Source: Mesorhizobium loti R88b (GTDB lineage: Bacteria > Pseudomonadota > Alphaproteobacteria > Rhizobiales > Rhizobiaceae). Taken from it: DNA of 64,000 nt. Positions 18,123-27,228 of the stretch are shown one piece after another. The stretch is from NCBI RefSeq assembly GCF_013170845.1, contig NZ_CP033367.1, positions 4,837,001-4,901,000 of the forward strand, in the 5' to 3' direction. A program made the translations under genes and the position numbers. The notes below the pieces were generated by a model. It saw only the letters and a program-made list of their open reading frames with translations, had not been told where the DNA came from and did no database searches. How positions within the stretch are numbered: the stretch's first letter is position 1; the number at the start of each line of letters is the position of its first letter.

Positions 18123-19640
18123 TCAACCCACGCTGCCTTCGAGCGAGATGCCGATCAGCTTCTGCGCTTCGACGGCAAACTCCATCGGCAGTTGCTGGAT
18201 GACATCCTTGACGAAGCCGTTGACGATCAGCGCGATGGCTTGTTCCTCGGGAATGCCGCGCTGCATGACATAGAACTTCTGGTCCTCGGAAATCTTGGAC
18301 GTCGTCGCCTCGTGCTCGAACTGCGCCGTCGAGTTCTTGGCTTCCATGTAAGGCACTGTGTGCGCGCCGCACTGGTCGCCGATCAAAAGCGAGTCACAGT
18401 TGGTGAAGTTGCGGGCGTTGGTCGCCTTGCGGTGCGCCGAGACCTGACCGCGATAGGTGTTCTGCGAGAAGCCGGCGGCGATGCCCTTGGAGATGATACG
18501 GCTCGACGTGTTCTTGCCGAGATGGATCATCTTGGTGCCTGAGTCGACCTGCTGATAACCGTTCGACACGGCGATCGAGTAGAATTCGCCTTGGGAATCG
18601 TCGCCGCGTAGGATGCAGCTCGGGTACTTCCAGGTGATGGCCGAGCCGGTCTCAACCTGCGTCCACGAGATCTTCGAGCGGTCGCCACGGCAGTCGCCGC
18701 GCTTGGTGACGAAATTGTAGATGCCGCCCTTGCCCTCGGCGTCGCCGGGGTACCAGTTCTGCACGGTCGAGTATTTGATCTCAGCATCATCGAGCGCCAC
18801 AAGTTCGACCACGGCGGCATGGAGCTGGTTTTCGTCGCGTTGCGGCGCCGTGCAACCTTCGAGATAGGAGACGTAAGCCCCCTCCTCGGCGATGATCAAC
18901 GTGCGCTCGAACTGGCCGGTGTTCTTCTCGTTCATGCGGAAATAGGTCGACAGCTCCATCGGGCAGCGCACGCCCTTGGGCACGTAGACGAAGGAGCCGT
19001 CGGTAAACACGGCCGAATTCAGCGTCGCATAGTAATTGTCGGAGGTCGGCACCACGGAGCCGAGATACTTTTTCACCAGCTCCGGATGCTCGCGGATGGC
19101 TTCCGAGATCGAGCAGAAGATGACGCCGGCCTGCGCCAGCTCCTTCTTGAAGGTGGTGACGACGGAGACGGAATCGAACACGGCATCGACGGCGACGCGG
19201 CCCGACTTGTAGACGTTGTCGCTCGGCTCCTCGAGATCAGAGGCATCCGTCTTCTGCACGCCGGCCAGGATTTCCTGTTCCCGCAGCGGAATGCCGAGCT
19301 TCTCGTAGACCTTCAACAGTTCGGGATCGACATCGCTGAGCGATGACGGACCGGGCGTGCTCTTCGGCGCCGCGTAGAAGTAGATGTCCTGGAAATCGAT
19401 CTTGGGATAGTGGACGCGGGCCCAGGTCGGCTCTTCCAGCGTCAGCCAGCGCCGATAGGCTTCCAGACGCCATTCCAGCATCCAGGATGGTTCGTCCTTC
19501 TTGGCCGAAATGAAACGGATGATGTCTTCGCTCAGGCCCTTGGGGGCCTTGTCGACAGCGATCTCGGTCTCGAATCCGTACTTGTATTGGTCGACGTCGA
19601 TCTTTCGGACCCGATCGATCGTGTCCTGCACAGCAGGCAT
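18123..19640 (-). CDS. sufB: Fe-S cluster scaffold subunit SufB
   Basis: Main scaffold protein on which clusters are built by SufBC2D. At 505 residues it is full length: [27 protein letters not shown] at the start, a central block [41 protein letters not shown] with the conserved cysteine, and C-terminal [34 protein letters not shown]. The ATG at 19640 is the family start. It lies 185 bases after sufS2; that gap contains a short AGTTT-TC-AAACT inverted repeat at 19677-19688. Confidence 0.97.
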   Translation of the reverse strand: MPAVQDTIDRVRKIDVDQYKYGFETEIAVDKAPKGLSEDIIRFISAKKDEPSWMLEWRLEAYRRWLTLEEPTWARVHYPKIDFQDIYFYAAPKSTPGPSSLSDVDPELLKVYEKLGIPLREQEILAGVQKTDASDLEEPSDNVYKSGRVAVDAVFDSVSVVTTFKKELAQAGVIFCSISEAIREHPELVKKYLGSVVPTSDNYYATLNSAVFTDGSFVYVPKGVRCPMELSTYFRMNEKNTGQFERTLIIAEEGAYVSYLEGCTAPQRDENQLHAAVVELVALDDAEIKYSTVQNWYPGDAEGKGGIYNFVTKRGDCRGDRSKISWTQVETGSAITWKYPSCILRGDDSQGEFYSIAVSNGYQQVDSGTKMIHLGKNTSSRIISKGIAAGFSQNTYRGQVSAHRKATNARNFTNCDSLLIGDQCGAHTVPYMEAKNSTAQFEHEATTSKISEDQKFYVMQRGIPEEQAIALIVNGFVKDVIQQLPMEFAVEAQKLIGISLEGSVG

Positions 19641-19676
19641 ATGCGTTCTCCATCCACGCCGGGGTCAAGGCCCGAC

Positions 19677-19688
19677 AGTTTTCAAACT
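19677..19688. promoter_or_regulatory. Inverted repeat upstream of sufB
   Basis: AGTTT-TC-AAACT, five-base perfect arms, 37 bases before the sufB start codon in the 185-base gap after sufS2. It could be an operator for an internal promoter; no factor can be named. Confidence 0.35.
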
Positions 19689-19825
19689 ATGGCACCGCCG
19701 AAATGAATGCCTTGGGGCATTCGCGGCAGCGTAAGTTCCATATAGTGCGCTTCGACCGGGAATTCACCCGGCCAGCATGAAACGCACGGCTCTACCAGGC
19801 CGAAAGGCCCAAAATCGTCCTACCG

Positions 19826-21004
19826 CTACGCGGCTTCTTCTCTATCGGCCTTCGCTCTGGCGGCTTGCCTTGCGGCGATGCCCGCCAGGGCGGTGCGGAA
19901 CAGCTCGATGTCCTCAGCGCCAGTCGCCGGACCGATCGAAACGCGCAAGGCACCAAGACTGTCACCGTAACCCATGGCTTTCAGCACGTGGCTCGGCCCG
20001 ACCTTGCCCGACGAGCAGGCGGAGCCGGCCGACAGCGCCACACCGGCGAGATCGAAGGCGATCTGCGCGGTTTCGGCCTTGATGCCGGGAATAGCGAAGA
20101 ATGTTGTGTTGGCAAGCCTTGGCGCGCCGGTTCCAAAGATTTCCACCTCCGGCATCATCATTTTCAGGGTCGCATCGATCTCGTCGCGGCCATGCCGCAC
20201 CGCATCCATGGTCTGCAGTCCATTCAGGGCCTCGCGTGCGGCCGCGCCGAAACCGGCAATGGCGGCGAGGTTTTCCGTGCCCCCGCGATGGCCCTTCTCC
20301 TGGCCACCACCATTGACCAGGGGCTTCGGCATCATCAGATCGGCTGCAGCGACAATGGCACCAACACCCTTGGGACCGCCAATCTTGTGCGAAGACAGAA
20401 TCAGATAGTCGGCGTAACCCGCTGACAGATCGATCGAAACGCGCCCCGCCGCCTGAACCGCATCGACAACCAGGATGCCGCCCGCCGCCTTGACGATTTC
20501 GGCGATACGGGCGATCGGCTGGAGAACGCCGGTCTCATTGTTGGCGGCATGGATCGCCACCAGCGGTAGACCGTCGGCCTTGTCATGAGCGCCGAGTGCC
20601 GCGGCCAAGGCAGCAAGGTCGGCAATGCCGTTGGTGTCGACGCCGATCCGCGTCACCTGCGCTGCCGGGAAGCGTCCGCCATTCAACAGACAGGGATGGT
20701 CAGCCTCCGACACGTAAAGCCGGCTCATCCGCACGCTGCCGCGCCCCATCTGCCAGTCGGGTGAAAGGAGCGTCGAGGCGGCTTCGGTCGCGCCGGAGGT
20801 GAACACGACATGTTCGGGCCTGGCGTTGACCAGTGCCGCAACCTCACGCCTTGCGGTCTCGATCAGGCGGCGCGCGGCACGCCCCTCGGCATGGACAGAA
20901 GACGGGTTGGCGGTCACATCAAGCGCCGCGACCATAGCCTCGCGGGCCGCTGCAAGAAGCGGCGCACTGGCATTATAGTCGAGATAGGCGCGTTTTGCGG
21001 CCAT
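19826..21004 (-). CDS. sufS2: Cysteine desulfurase, NifS/IscS-type (SufS2)
   Basis: First gene of the suf cluster; a second PLP cysteine desulfurase of 392 residues. It begins MAAKRAYLDYNASAPLL and has HAANNETGVLQPI, the PLP lysine in LILSSHKIGGPKGVG and a catalytic cysteine loop AGSACSSGKVGPSHVLKAMG typical of the longer-loop class I (NifS/IscS) group. The ATG at 21004 gives the family start; an upstream ATG at 21034 is in frame. The order S2-B-C-D-S1-T-A matches the suf operon described in Agrobacterium. A putative Irr box lies 131 bases upstream. Confidence 0.92.
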   Translation of the reverse strand: MAAKRAYLDYNASAPLLAAAREAMVAALDVTANPSSVHAEGRAARRLIETARREVAALVNARPEHVVFTSGATEAASTLLSPDWQMGRGSVRMSRLYVSEADHPCLLNGGRFPAAQVTRIGVDTNGIADLAALAAALGAHDKADGLPLVAIHAANNETGVLQPIARIAEIVKAAGGILVVDAVQAAGRVSIDLSAGYADYLILSSHKIGGPKGVGAIVAAADLMMPKPLVNGGGQEKGHRGGTENLAAIAGFGAAAREALNGLQTMDAVRHGRDEIDATLKMMMPEVEIFGTGAPRLANTTFFAIPGIKAETAQIAFDLAGVALSAGSACSSGKVGPSHVLKAMGYGDSLGALRVSIGPATGAEDIELFRTALAGIAARQAARAKADREEAA

Positions 21005-21135
21005 TTTCGTCCGTTCAGTCCCGTCAGAAGCCATTCCGCAGTCGTATGGCGTTATTTCCTTGAAATTCCAAGGCGAGCCGTCCTATTTACGCGGCTTGCG
21101 GCGCGGGTGGCCGGGCTCGACGTCTGGCCACTCAG

Positions 21136-21152
21136 TTTTGAACAATTCTAAA
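21136..21152. promoter_or_regulatory. Iron-control (ICE/Irr-like) box upstream of the suf operon
   Basis: TTTTGAA-CAA-TTCTAAA, an inverted repeat with 6 of 7 arm matches to the ICE motif (TTTAGAA-N3-TTCTAAA) recognised by Irr in rhizobia. A perfect palindrome CTTCTAAGAAG (21157-21167) follows at once. It lies between the divergent sufS2 and hydrolase genes and could control either. Assignment to Irr is by motif similarity only. Confidence 0.55.
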
Positions 21153-21243
21153 CTAGCTTCTAAGAAGACGCTCGCCCTGCGTCAAGGCCAGAGGAATGTT
21201 CGTTCCGGGCGCCGCGCATTCGTATACGTAAGTGGAGTATTTC

Positions 21244-21918
21244 ATGCCTGAGGTCATTTTCACCGGTCCGGCCGGCCGCCTGGAGGGACGCTACCAGCCC
21301 TCGAAGGAAAAGAGCGCGCCGATTGCCATCGTGTTGCATCCGCATCCGCAGTTCGGCGGCACGATGAACAACAAGATCGTCTATGACCTCTTCTACATGT
21401 TCCAGAAGCGCGATTTCACCACGCTGCGCTTCAATTTCCGCGGCATCGGCCGCAGCCAGGGCGAGTTCGACCACGGCACCGGCGAATTGTCGGACGCGGC
21501 GGCCGCACTCGACTGGGTGCAGTCGTTGCATCCGGATTCGAAGAGCTGCTGGGTCGCAGGCTACTCCTTCGGCTCGTGGATCGGCATGCAGCTCCTGATG
21601 CGCCGGCCCGAGATCGAAGGCTTCATCTCGATCGCGCCGCAGCCCAACACCTATGATTTCTCGTTTCTGGCGCCCTGCCCGTCATCGGGCCTGATCATCC
21701 ATGGCGATGCCGACAAGGTGGCGCCGCCGAAGGACGTGCAAGGCCTGGTCGACAAGCTGCACACGCAAAAGGGCATCACCATCACGCAGAAGACCTTGCC
21801 CGGCGCCAACCACTTTTTCGCCAACGACGCCGATCTGCTGCTTGAGGAATGCGCCGACTATCTCGATCGCCGGCTGGCGGGCGAATTGTCGGATCCGCGG
21901 CCAAAGCGGTTGCGCTAA
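21244..21918 (+). CDS. Alpha/beta hydrolase (COG2945-like)
   Basis: A 224-residue cytosolic hydrolase of unknown substrate. The fold is shown by the oxyanion region LHPHPQFGGTMNNKIV, the nucleophile elbow GYSFGSWIG (G-x-S-x-G), the acid region IIHGDADKVAPP and the catalytic histidine in LPGANHFF. The ATG at 21244 has a GGAG ribosome-binding site six bases upstream; a GTG at 21232 in the same frame would remove that site. Divergent from sufS2 and possibly sharing its iron-control region. Confidence 0.88.
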   Translation: MPEVIFTGPAGRLEGRYQPSKEKSAPIAIVLHPHPQFGGTMNNKIVYDLFYMFQKRDFTTLRFNFRGIGRSQGEFDHGTGELSDAAAALDWVQSLHPDSKSCWVAGYSFGSWIGMQLLMRRPEIEGFISIAPQPNTYDFSFLAPCPSSGLIIHGDADKVAPPKDVQGLVDKLHTQKGITITQKTLPGANHFFANDADLLLEECADYLDRRLAGELSDPRPKRLR

Positions 21919-22078
21919 AACGTCAGGCAAAGGGGCTGCCTGGAGGCCGACGTCAACGAGCAGAATCTCGGGGCGGTCGCTCTTCCCGCTCATTCACAAG
22001 GCGCAACCGGACTGAGCTCGAGCTCAGGCCGGGATGAGACCGCGACCTCGTCCTGTTTCCTCCGGATTTCGCGCGCTA

Positions 22079-22933
22079 TCAGCCTGCCCAGGCGGCCGCG
22101 CCCATAGGTTCGAAATCCGTCGAGACTGCAACATCGCGCCATTGCTTCAGCATCGCTTGTGCGTCGGTGATCCGGCGTTCGCTCCGCGTGACGGTGTCGC
22201 TGCCGAGCGGCAGTCGAAACGGCGGTTCGGCCAAGTTGCCAATGTCCACGATAACCTTTGCCAGCTTGTCCGGATTTCCGGGCTGGTTGTGATTGGCGTC
22301 AATCGCCGTCTGGCGCATCGCGCCGGAAGTTTCATGGTAGTCCGCAATCCTGTTCGTGCTGGTGACAAGCGACGATGCATCGAGAAAATCGGTGCGGAAA
22401 AAGCCGGGCTCTACGACCGTGACATGGATACGGAGCGGAGCAAGTTCCATCGAAAGTGCTTCGCTCAGGCCTTCGACGGCGAATTTGGTCGAGCCGTAGA
22501 CACCCCAGCCGGAGAAGGAGGAGATGCCGCCGACGGACGAGATGTTGATGATGTGGCCCGCGCGCTCCCGGCGCATATGCGGCAGGACGGCCCGCGTTAC
22601 GGCGAGAAGGCCGAATACATTGGTGCGATAGAGCGCTTCGATCTCTTCGGCACTCGCCTCCTCGACGGCACCGAGCAGACCATAACCGGCATTGTTCAGC
22701 AGGACATCGATCCGGCCGAACTTGCGGACCGCCGCGTCGGCTGCCGCGCGCGCCTGCGTCTCGTCGGTCACGTCGAGGGTGACCGGCAGAAGATTGGAGC
22801 GATCGCCAAACCGTTCGACAATCTTTTGCGAGTCGCGAGCAGTGGCGACCACGGCGTCGCCGTTTGCCAGCGCACGTTCGGCCACGAGGGCACCGAAACC
22901 ACGCGAGGCACCAGTGATGAACCAGACTTTCAT
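22079..22933 (-). CDS. Short-chain dehydrogenase/reductase
   Basis: A 284-residue classical SDR with cofactor motif TGASRGFG, NNAGYG, catalytic serine region ISSVGGISS and the YGSTK active-site pair. The sequence is close to the oxidoreductases commonly found beside LysR regulators in rhizobia. It is divergent from a LysR gene across a 116-base gap with a clear inverted repeat, so LysR probably controls it. Convergent with the hydrolase gene. Confidence 0.92.
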   Translation of the reverse strand: MKVWFITGASRGFGALVAERALANGDAVVATARDSQKIVERFGDRSNLLPVTLDVTDETQARAAADAAVRKFGRIDVLLNNAGYGLLGAVEEASAEEIEALYRTNVFGLLAVTRAVLPHMRRERAGHIINISSVGGISSFSGWGVYGSTKFAVEGLSEALSMELAPLRIHVTVVEPGFFRTDFLDASSLVTSTNRIADYHETSGAMRQTAIDANHNQPGNPDKLAKVIVDIGNLAEPPFRLPLGSDTVTRSERRITDAQAMLKQWRDVAVSTDFEPMGAAAWAG

Positions 22934-23030
22934 GAGGCATTTCCTTTGTTGGGCACCGGCGGTCCCGCCGTTGTCCTAACGATCTAATTTTTCTCCGCTG
23001 CTGAGAGTAGAGCCTGGATTTTTCATGAAG

Positions 23031-23049
23031 TGCTGAGCATAATTCAGCA
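23031..23049. promoter_or_regulatory. Candidate LysR operator
   Basis: TGCTGA-N7-TCAGCA, a perfect inverted repeat ending on the base before the LysR ATG. A further TGCTGA half-site lies at 22999-23004. The site fits the T-N11-A form of LysR boxes and could mediate autorepression and control of the divergent SDR gene. Confidence 0.6.
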
Positions 23050-24030
23050 ATGGCGCGCGTTGAGCCCAATGACCTTTCGGTTTTCCTGACAATTGCCCGT
23101 CATCGAAGCATTCGAAAGGCAGCCGATGAGATGGGTGTGACGCCGTCGGCCCTCAGCCATGCCTTGAGGGGACTGGAAGAGGATCTGGGCGTTCGGCTTT
23201 TCAACCGCACGACGCGCAGCGTGGCGCCGACGGAAGCCGGAGAGCGGCTCCATGCCCGCATCGCGCCGGCCTTTCGAGACATCGATGATGCACTCGAAGA
23301 CCTCAACAGCTTCCGCGACATGCCAACCGGAACGCTTCGCATCAATGCTTCACGCGCCTCGGCGGAAATTATCCTTTTGCCGATCGTGACCCGCTTTCTT
23401 GCCGCCTATCCAGGGGTCAATGTCGATATCGTCGCCAACAACGCCTTCGTGGATATGGTTTCGCAGGGTTTTGATGCCGGAGTTCGCTTTGGAGAGGTGA
23501 TTGCGCAAGACATGATCGCGGTGCCGCTAGGGCCTCCGCAGCGCACCGCCTATGTCGCCTCTCCCGATTTCTTTCGACGATATCTCAAGCCGACGACGCC
23601 GGACGAATTGAAGGGCTTGCCCTGCATCCGCTTTCGTTTCGAAAGCGGCCGTTACTACGCATGGGAGTTCGAGCGCGACAACGTTGAACTGTCCGTAGAG
23701 GTCAATGGGCGACTGACGCTCGGTGAGCAGGATCTTGCCGTACAGGCCGCACTCGATGGCGCCGGGATCGCCTTTGCCTTTGAAGCACAAGTCAAGGACT
23801 TCATCGAACAAGGCCGGCTTGAGCGAGTGCTCGAGGACTGGTGCCCGCACTATCCGGGCTTCTATCTCTATTATCCGAGCCGCAGGCAGTTGCCAGCGGC
23901 GCTACGGGCCTTCGTCGATTTTGCAAGGGGATCCATTTCGCGCGGGAATGACGAAATAGGCGCGCCGATGGTAAGGTCGTCCGGAAATCAGCACAGTACG
24001 ACAGCGAACCAGGAAATTGACGATGTATGA
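23050..24030 (+). CDS. LysR family transcriptional regulator
   Basis: A 326-residue regulator with an N-terminal winged helix-turn-helix (residues about 6-65: NDLSVFLTIARHRSIRKAADEMGVTPSALSHALRGLEEDLGVRLFNRTTRSV) and a LysR substrate-binding domain. The sequence resembles the subgroup that controls adjacent oxidoreductases. The start at 23050 gives the common MARVEPNDL N-terminus and abuts a perfect inverted repeat. The stop overlaps the PaiB-like gene's ATG by eight bases, so the two may be cotranscribed. Confidence 0.93.
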   Translation: MARVEPNDLSVFLTIARHRSIRKAADEMGVTPSALSHALRGLEEDLGVRLFNRTTRSVAPTEAGERLHARIAPAFRDIDDALEDLNSFRDMPTGTLRINASRASAEIILLPIVTRFLAAYPGVNVDIVANNAFVDMVSQGFDAGVRFGEVIAQDMIAVPLGPPQRTAYVASPDFFRRYLKPTTPDELKGLPCIRFRFESGRYYAWEFERDNVELSVEVNGRLTLGEQDLAVQAALDGAGIAFAFEAQVKDFIEQGRLERVLEDWCPHYPGFYLYYPSRRQLPAALRAFVDFARGSISRGNDEIGAPMVRSSGNQHSTTANQEIDDV

Positions 24031-24673
24031 GCCTCCTCACTTCAAGGAAACACGCGCGGATGTCCTGCACGGGCTGATCCGGGCGTATCCACTTGGCATG
24101 TTGATCTCCAACGGCCCCGATGGGCCGGAAGCCAACGCCATCCCGTTCCTGCTCGATGCGGCTGTGTCTGCGAATGGCAGGTTGCGCGCTCACATGGCCA
24201 AGGCCAATCCGCAATGGAAGCTCATCGCTGAGAACCCGTCATCGCCCGTGCTTGTCGTCTTCCAGGGCACCGATGCCTATGTGACGCCGTCCTGGTACGA
24301 AACCAAGCGCGAGACCGGCAAGGTGGTGCCGACCTGGAACTATGCCATCGTGCAGGTGCGCGGCACGGCAAAGGTGATCGACGATCAGGACTGGCTGGCG
24401 CAGCAGATTGCCGACCTGACCGCCTCCCAGGAAGGCCCCCGCGCGGCGCCATGGGCGGTGACCGACGCGCCGGCGCCCTTTATCCAGTCACAGATCAAGG
24501 GCATCATCGGGCTGGAGATCGAAATCAGCGAGATCCACGGCAAGTGGAAGGTCAGCCAGAACCGTCCTGTCGCCGACCGCGCCGGCGTTGCGCAAGGACT
24601 TGAAAGCGAGACCGCCAATTCGTCCGACATGGTCCGCCTGGTCAGGTCCTACGGCGGGCTGGACGGCAACTAG
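24023..24673 (+). CDS. FMN-binding PaiB-like protein
   Basis: A 216-residue PaiB-type FMN-binding protein. It begins MYEPPHFKETRADVLHGLIRAYPLGMLI and has the split-barrel flavin-binding features HMAKANPQWKLI, FQGTDAYVTPSWYETK and VVPTWNYAIVQVRG. Bacillus PaiB is a negative regulator of sporulation and protease genes, but the proteobacterial relatives may be flavin oxidoreductases; the family name should be read loosely. AGGAAA lies upstream as ribosome-binding site, and the start overlaps the LysR stop. Confidence 0.9.
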   Translation: MYEPPHFKETRADVLHGLIRAYPLGMLISNGPDGPEANAIPFLLDAAVSANGRLRAHMAKANPQWKLIAENPSSPVLVVFQGTDAYVTPSWYETKRETGKVVPTWNYAIVQVRGTAKVIDDQDWLAQQIADLTASQEGPRAAPWAVTDAPAPFIQSQIKGIIGLEIEISEIHGKWKVSQNRPVADRAGVAQGLESETANSSDMVRLVRSYGGLDGN

Positions 24674-24693
24674 CGCCCGTATCCTGTGTCGAC

Positions 24694-25509
24694 CTATCCT
24701 GCCGGCGCAATCAGCCGGAACGATGCCTTGCGGACCGGCAATCCTGACGGTGTCGGACGGAAAATGAAGCCGAGCCGGGCAAACACCAGCCCGCAGGCCA
24801 GCGCAAAGGCGCAGCCGAGGCCGAAGCCGGCGACAGTGTCGCTTGGATAGTGCGCGCCGACGAAAACCCGGGTCGAGGCGAAGCAAGCGGTGACCACCAG
24901 GGCGATATACCAGCGCCGCGGAAACAGAAGCAGCAGCACACCGAACACCGCGCCCATCGTCGTGGCGTGGCCGGACGGGAAACCGGCAAAGCGCGCATCA
25001 AAAGCGAAGGGATGCAGGGCCAGGACACCGAAATCCTGGAAGTAGAGCGGGCGAGCCCTGCCGATCGCATATTTCAACACATTGACCAGCAGACCGGACA
25101 GGCCAACGGAACTCAACACCAGGAAAGCCAGGCAGGTCCAGTTGTAGACCAGCATCAGCGACCGCCGTGAAAGGCTTCGCCAATCGATCAGATTGGCCGC
25201 GACGAGCAAAAGCGCTGAAGGAATGAGATACCAACCGCCGAGAGCGAACTGGGTCAGGAATTCGGCAATCCTGGCCCCCGACCACTGGCCATGCAGCACC
25301 CCTGCCGGTGTGTCGAGGCGAACAAAGGCGGCGGCCGTCAGCAACAGCCAGACCGCGACCCAAACCGGCCATGCGATGTTGGGGTAACGCGCTGGACGAA
25401 CGGCAAAGCGCCTTCTGACGATCTGCATCGTGTCGCGAAAATTGTCCAGCGATCGGCCCCCCACTCCGAGGACCCCGCTGGAAACAGAAGGACGCGATTT
25501 CACGAGCAT
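24694..25509 (-). CDS. PAP2-family membrane phosphatase
   Basis: A 271-residue inner-membrane phosphatase with about six membrane segments. The three PAP2 motifs are intact: KYAIGRARP (K-x6-RP), FPSGHATT (PSGH) and STRVFVGAHYPSD (SR-x5-H-x3-D). Such enzymes dephosphorylate lipid phosphates such as undecaprenyl pyrophosphate, phosphatidylglycerol phosphate or lipid A (LpxE-like). Its position after glycosyltransferase genes of a lipid-modification cluster favours a lipid A or lipid carrier substrate. The start may be the internal ATG at 25428. It lies 30 bases after the GT39 gene. Confidence 0.9.
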   Translation of the reverse strand: MLVKSRPSVSSGVLGVGGRSLDNFRDTMQIVRRRFAVRPARYPNIAWPVWVAVWLLLTAAAFVRLDTPAGVLHGQWSGARIAEFLTQFALGGWYLIPSALLLVAANLIDWRSLSRRSLMLVYNWTCLAFLVLSSVGLSGLLVNVLKYAIGRARPLYFQDFGVLALHPFAFDARFAGFPSGHATTMGAVFGVLLLLFPRRWYIALVVTACFASTRVFVGAHYPSDTVAGFGLGCAFALACGLVFARLGFIFRPTPSGLPVRKASFRLIAPAG

Positions 25510-25539
25510 TGGAATTTCGCCCCTGTCACCGACAAGCCG

Positions 25540-27189
25540 TCATGGGGCCACACGATAAAGGCCGAGCGACATCTTGTCTCCCGACGAATAGTTGAGACCA
25601 TCGATCTCGGCGAGACGCTTCACCGATTTGCCTCGCACCGACAGCATGCCATTCAATTTCTGCTCGTCGCCGACCGGCGCCAGCCCCAAAGCGCAGGCGG
25701 GATCGGCAAGCAGATGTTCCGCGACACCACCGATATTGGTCAACACCGTTTTCGTACCGACCAGGAAGACCAGGCTCGGTTCCTGATACTGCGACGAGGC
25801 CAGCACCGTCGTGTCGCAAGGCTTGTTGGCAAGCACTGCCGCCTTGATCGCCGGGCTCAGCCAGATCGGCTTCAGCGAAGGGGCGATGACCCCGAACAGC
25901 AAGGCATAGGTGATGCCGGCACAGGCGGCGGTGGCGCCGATACGGGGCAGCGGCACCTGCAACTGCCGCGAAAAGGCGAAGTAGCCGGTGCCAAGCGCTG
26001 CCGCGGCGGCCGGAATGCTCCACCACGAGAAAGTGTGGGTGATGTAGATCGGTGCCCCGATGCAGACCGCGGCCAGGCCGAGGCTGACTACGACCAGGCC
26101 GAAGGCGGTCGACCACCACAACCATTGCTGCCAGCGTTTGAGCGGCGCATTGGCATCCTCGGGCTGCAATGTCAGCATCCAGCCGATCAGCAGCGCCATG
26201 CCGGGATAGGCCGGCAGGACATAGTGCGGCAGCTTGGTCGGGATCAGCTCGAACACCAACCAGAACGGGATGTACCAGGCGAGGCAGAAGCGCAGCCTGA
26301 CATCGTCACGCATACGGTTGAGAGCCTGCAGGCCAGCGCCGACCGCGATCAGCCCGAACGGCCACATGAACAGCGAATAAGTCAGCATGTAGAAGCCGGG
26401 CGGGAGGCCGTGCGATTCCTCGCCCGAGGCGACCTTGCCAAGCATGTCCTTGCCAACGGCTTGCTGCAGAAAAGCGCCGTGGCTCTTCCAGGTGATCGCG
26501 GCAAGCCAGGGCAGCGCAATGATCACGACCAGCAGCAGGCCGCGTCCAATCCGGAGTTTCGACAGCCAGCGCCCGTCGCGCTCGAAGGCGAACAGCACCG
26601 CGATGGTCAGCGCCGATAGCAGCGGCGCAATGGGCCCTTTGATGAGGATCGCCGCGCCTTGCGCGATCCAGAAGATCCACCAGAGATGACCGGCAACCGG
26701 TCCGTTGCGGCGCGATGCCAGATAGATCTGCGCCAGCGCACCTTGTGCCGCGACGCAGCAGGCGAGCAGCATCGCATCGGTCTTGGCATCGCGCCCCTCG
26801 AAAGCGGTGGCGAAGATAGCGGCCATCACCAAGCCCGCAGCGATACCGGCATTGGCGCCAAAAAGATTGGTGCCCGTCCAGGCGATCGCCAGCACCGCAA
26901 TGGCAATGCCGAGCGCCGAGATCGTGCGGTAGACCCAGATCGGCGCTTCGGCGCCTTGCCCGCTCAGCTTCACGGCCGCCGATTGCAGCCAGTAGATGCC
27001 GACCGGCTTCTGGTAGCGCGACGCGTCCTGGAAGCGGATATCGACATAGTCGCCGCTCTCCGCCATCTGCTTGGTTGCCTGAACGAAACGCGACTCGTCG
27101 CGGTCGATCGGCGGCAGGGATGCCAGTCCCGAAACCGTCATCACCAGGCTGAACAGGAAGAGAAGAATGTAGTTCCTGTTCAAAGCCAT
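25540..27189 (-). CDS. GT39 family glycosyltransferase (ArnT/RgtA-D-like)
   Basis: A 549-residue polytopic membrane glycosyltransferase using a polyprenyl-phosphate sugar donor. The N-terminus has a membrane segment followed by the acidic periplasmic motif PPIDRDESRFVQATKQM (D-E pair of the GT39/ArnT active site), and QKPVGIYWLQ. About ten further membrane segments follow, then a C-terminal soluble domain. In rhizobia, members of this family add galacturonic acid to lipid A or core. No arnA/B genes are present here, so the donor is unlikely to be L-Ara4N. Same strand as the GT2 and LAB-N genes. Confidence 0.85.
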   Translation of the reverse strand: MALNRNYILLFLFSLVMTVSGLASLPPIDRDESRFVQATKQMAESGDYVDIRFQDASRYQKPVGIYWLQSAAVKLSGQGAEAPIWVYRTISALGIAIAVLAIAWTGTNLFGANAGIAAGLVMAAIFATAFEGRDAKTDAMLLACCVAAQGALAQIYLASRRNGPVAGHLWWIFWIAQGAAILIKGPIAPLLSALTIAVLFAFERDGRWLSKLRIGRGLLLVVIIALPWLAAITWKSHGAFLQQAVGKDMLGKVASGEESHGLPPGFYMLTYSLFMWPFGLIAVGAGLQALNRMRDDVRLRFCLAWYIPFWLVFELIPTKLPHYVLPAYPGMALLIGWMLTLQPEDANAPLKRWQQWLWWSTAFGLVVVSLGLAAVCIGAPIYITHTFSWWSIPAAAAALGTGYFAFSRQLQVPLPRIGATAACAGITYALLFGVIAPSLKPIWLSPAIKAAVLANKPCDTTVLASSQYQEPSLVFLVGTKTVLTNIGGVAEHLLADPACALGLAPVGDEQKLNGMLSVRGKSVKRLAEIDGLNYSSGDKMSLGLYRVAP

Positions 27190-27228
27190 TTCTGAGCCTC
27201 TCTGATCATTGCTTGACGGGTGGGCCGC

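Noticed and set aside
19826..21004. NifS in a nitrogen-fixation cluster
   Set aside because: It is followed by suf genes with no nif or fix genes in the window.
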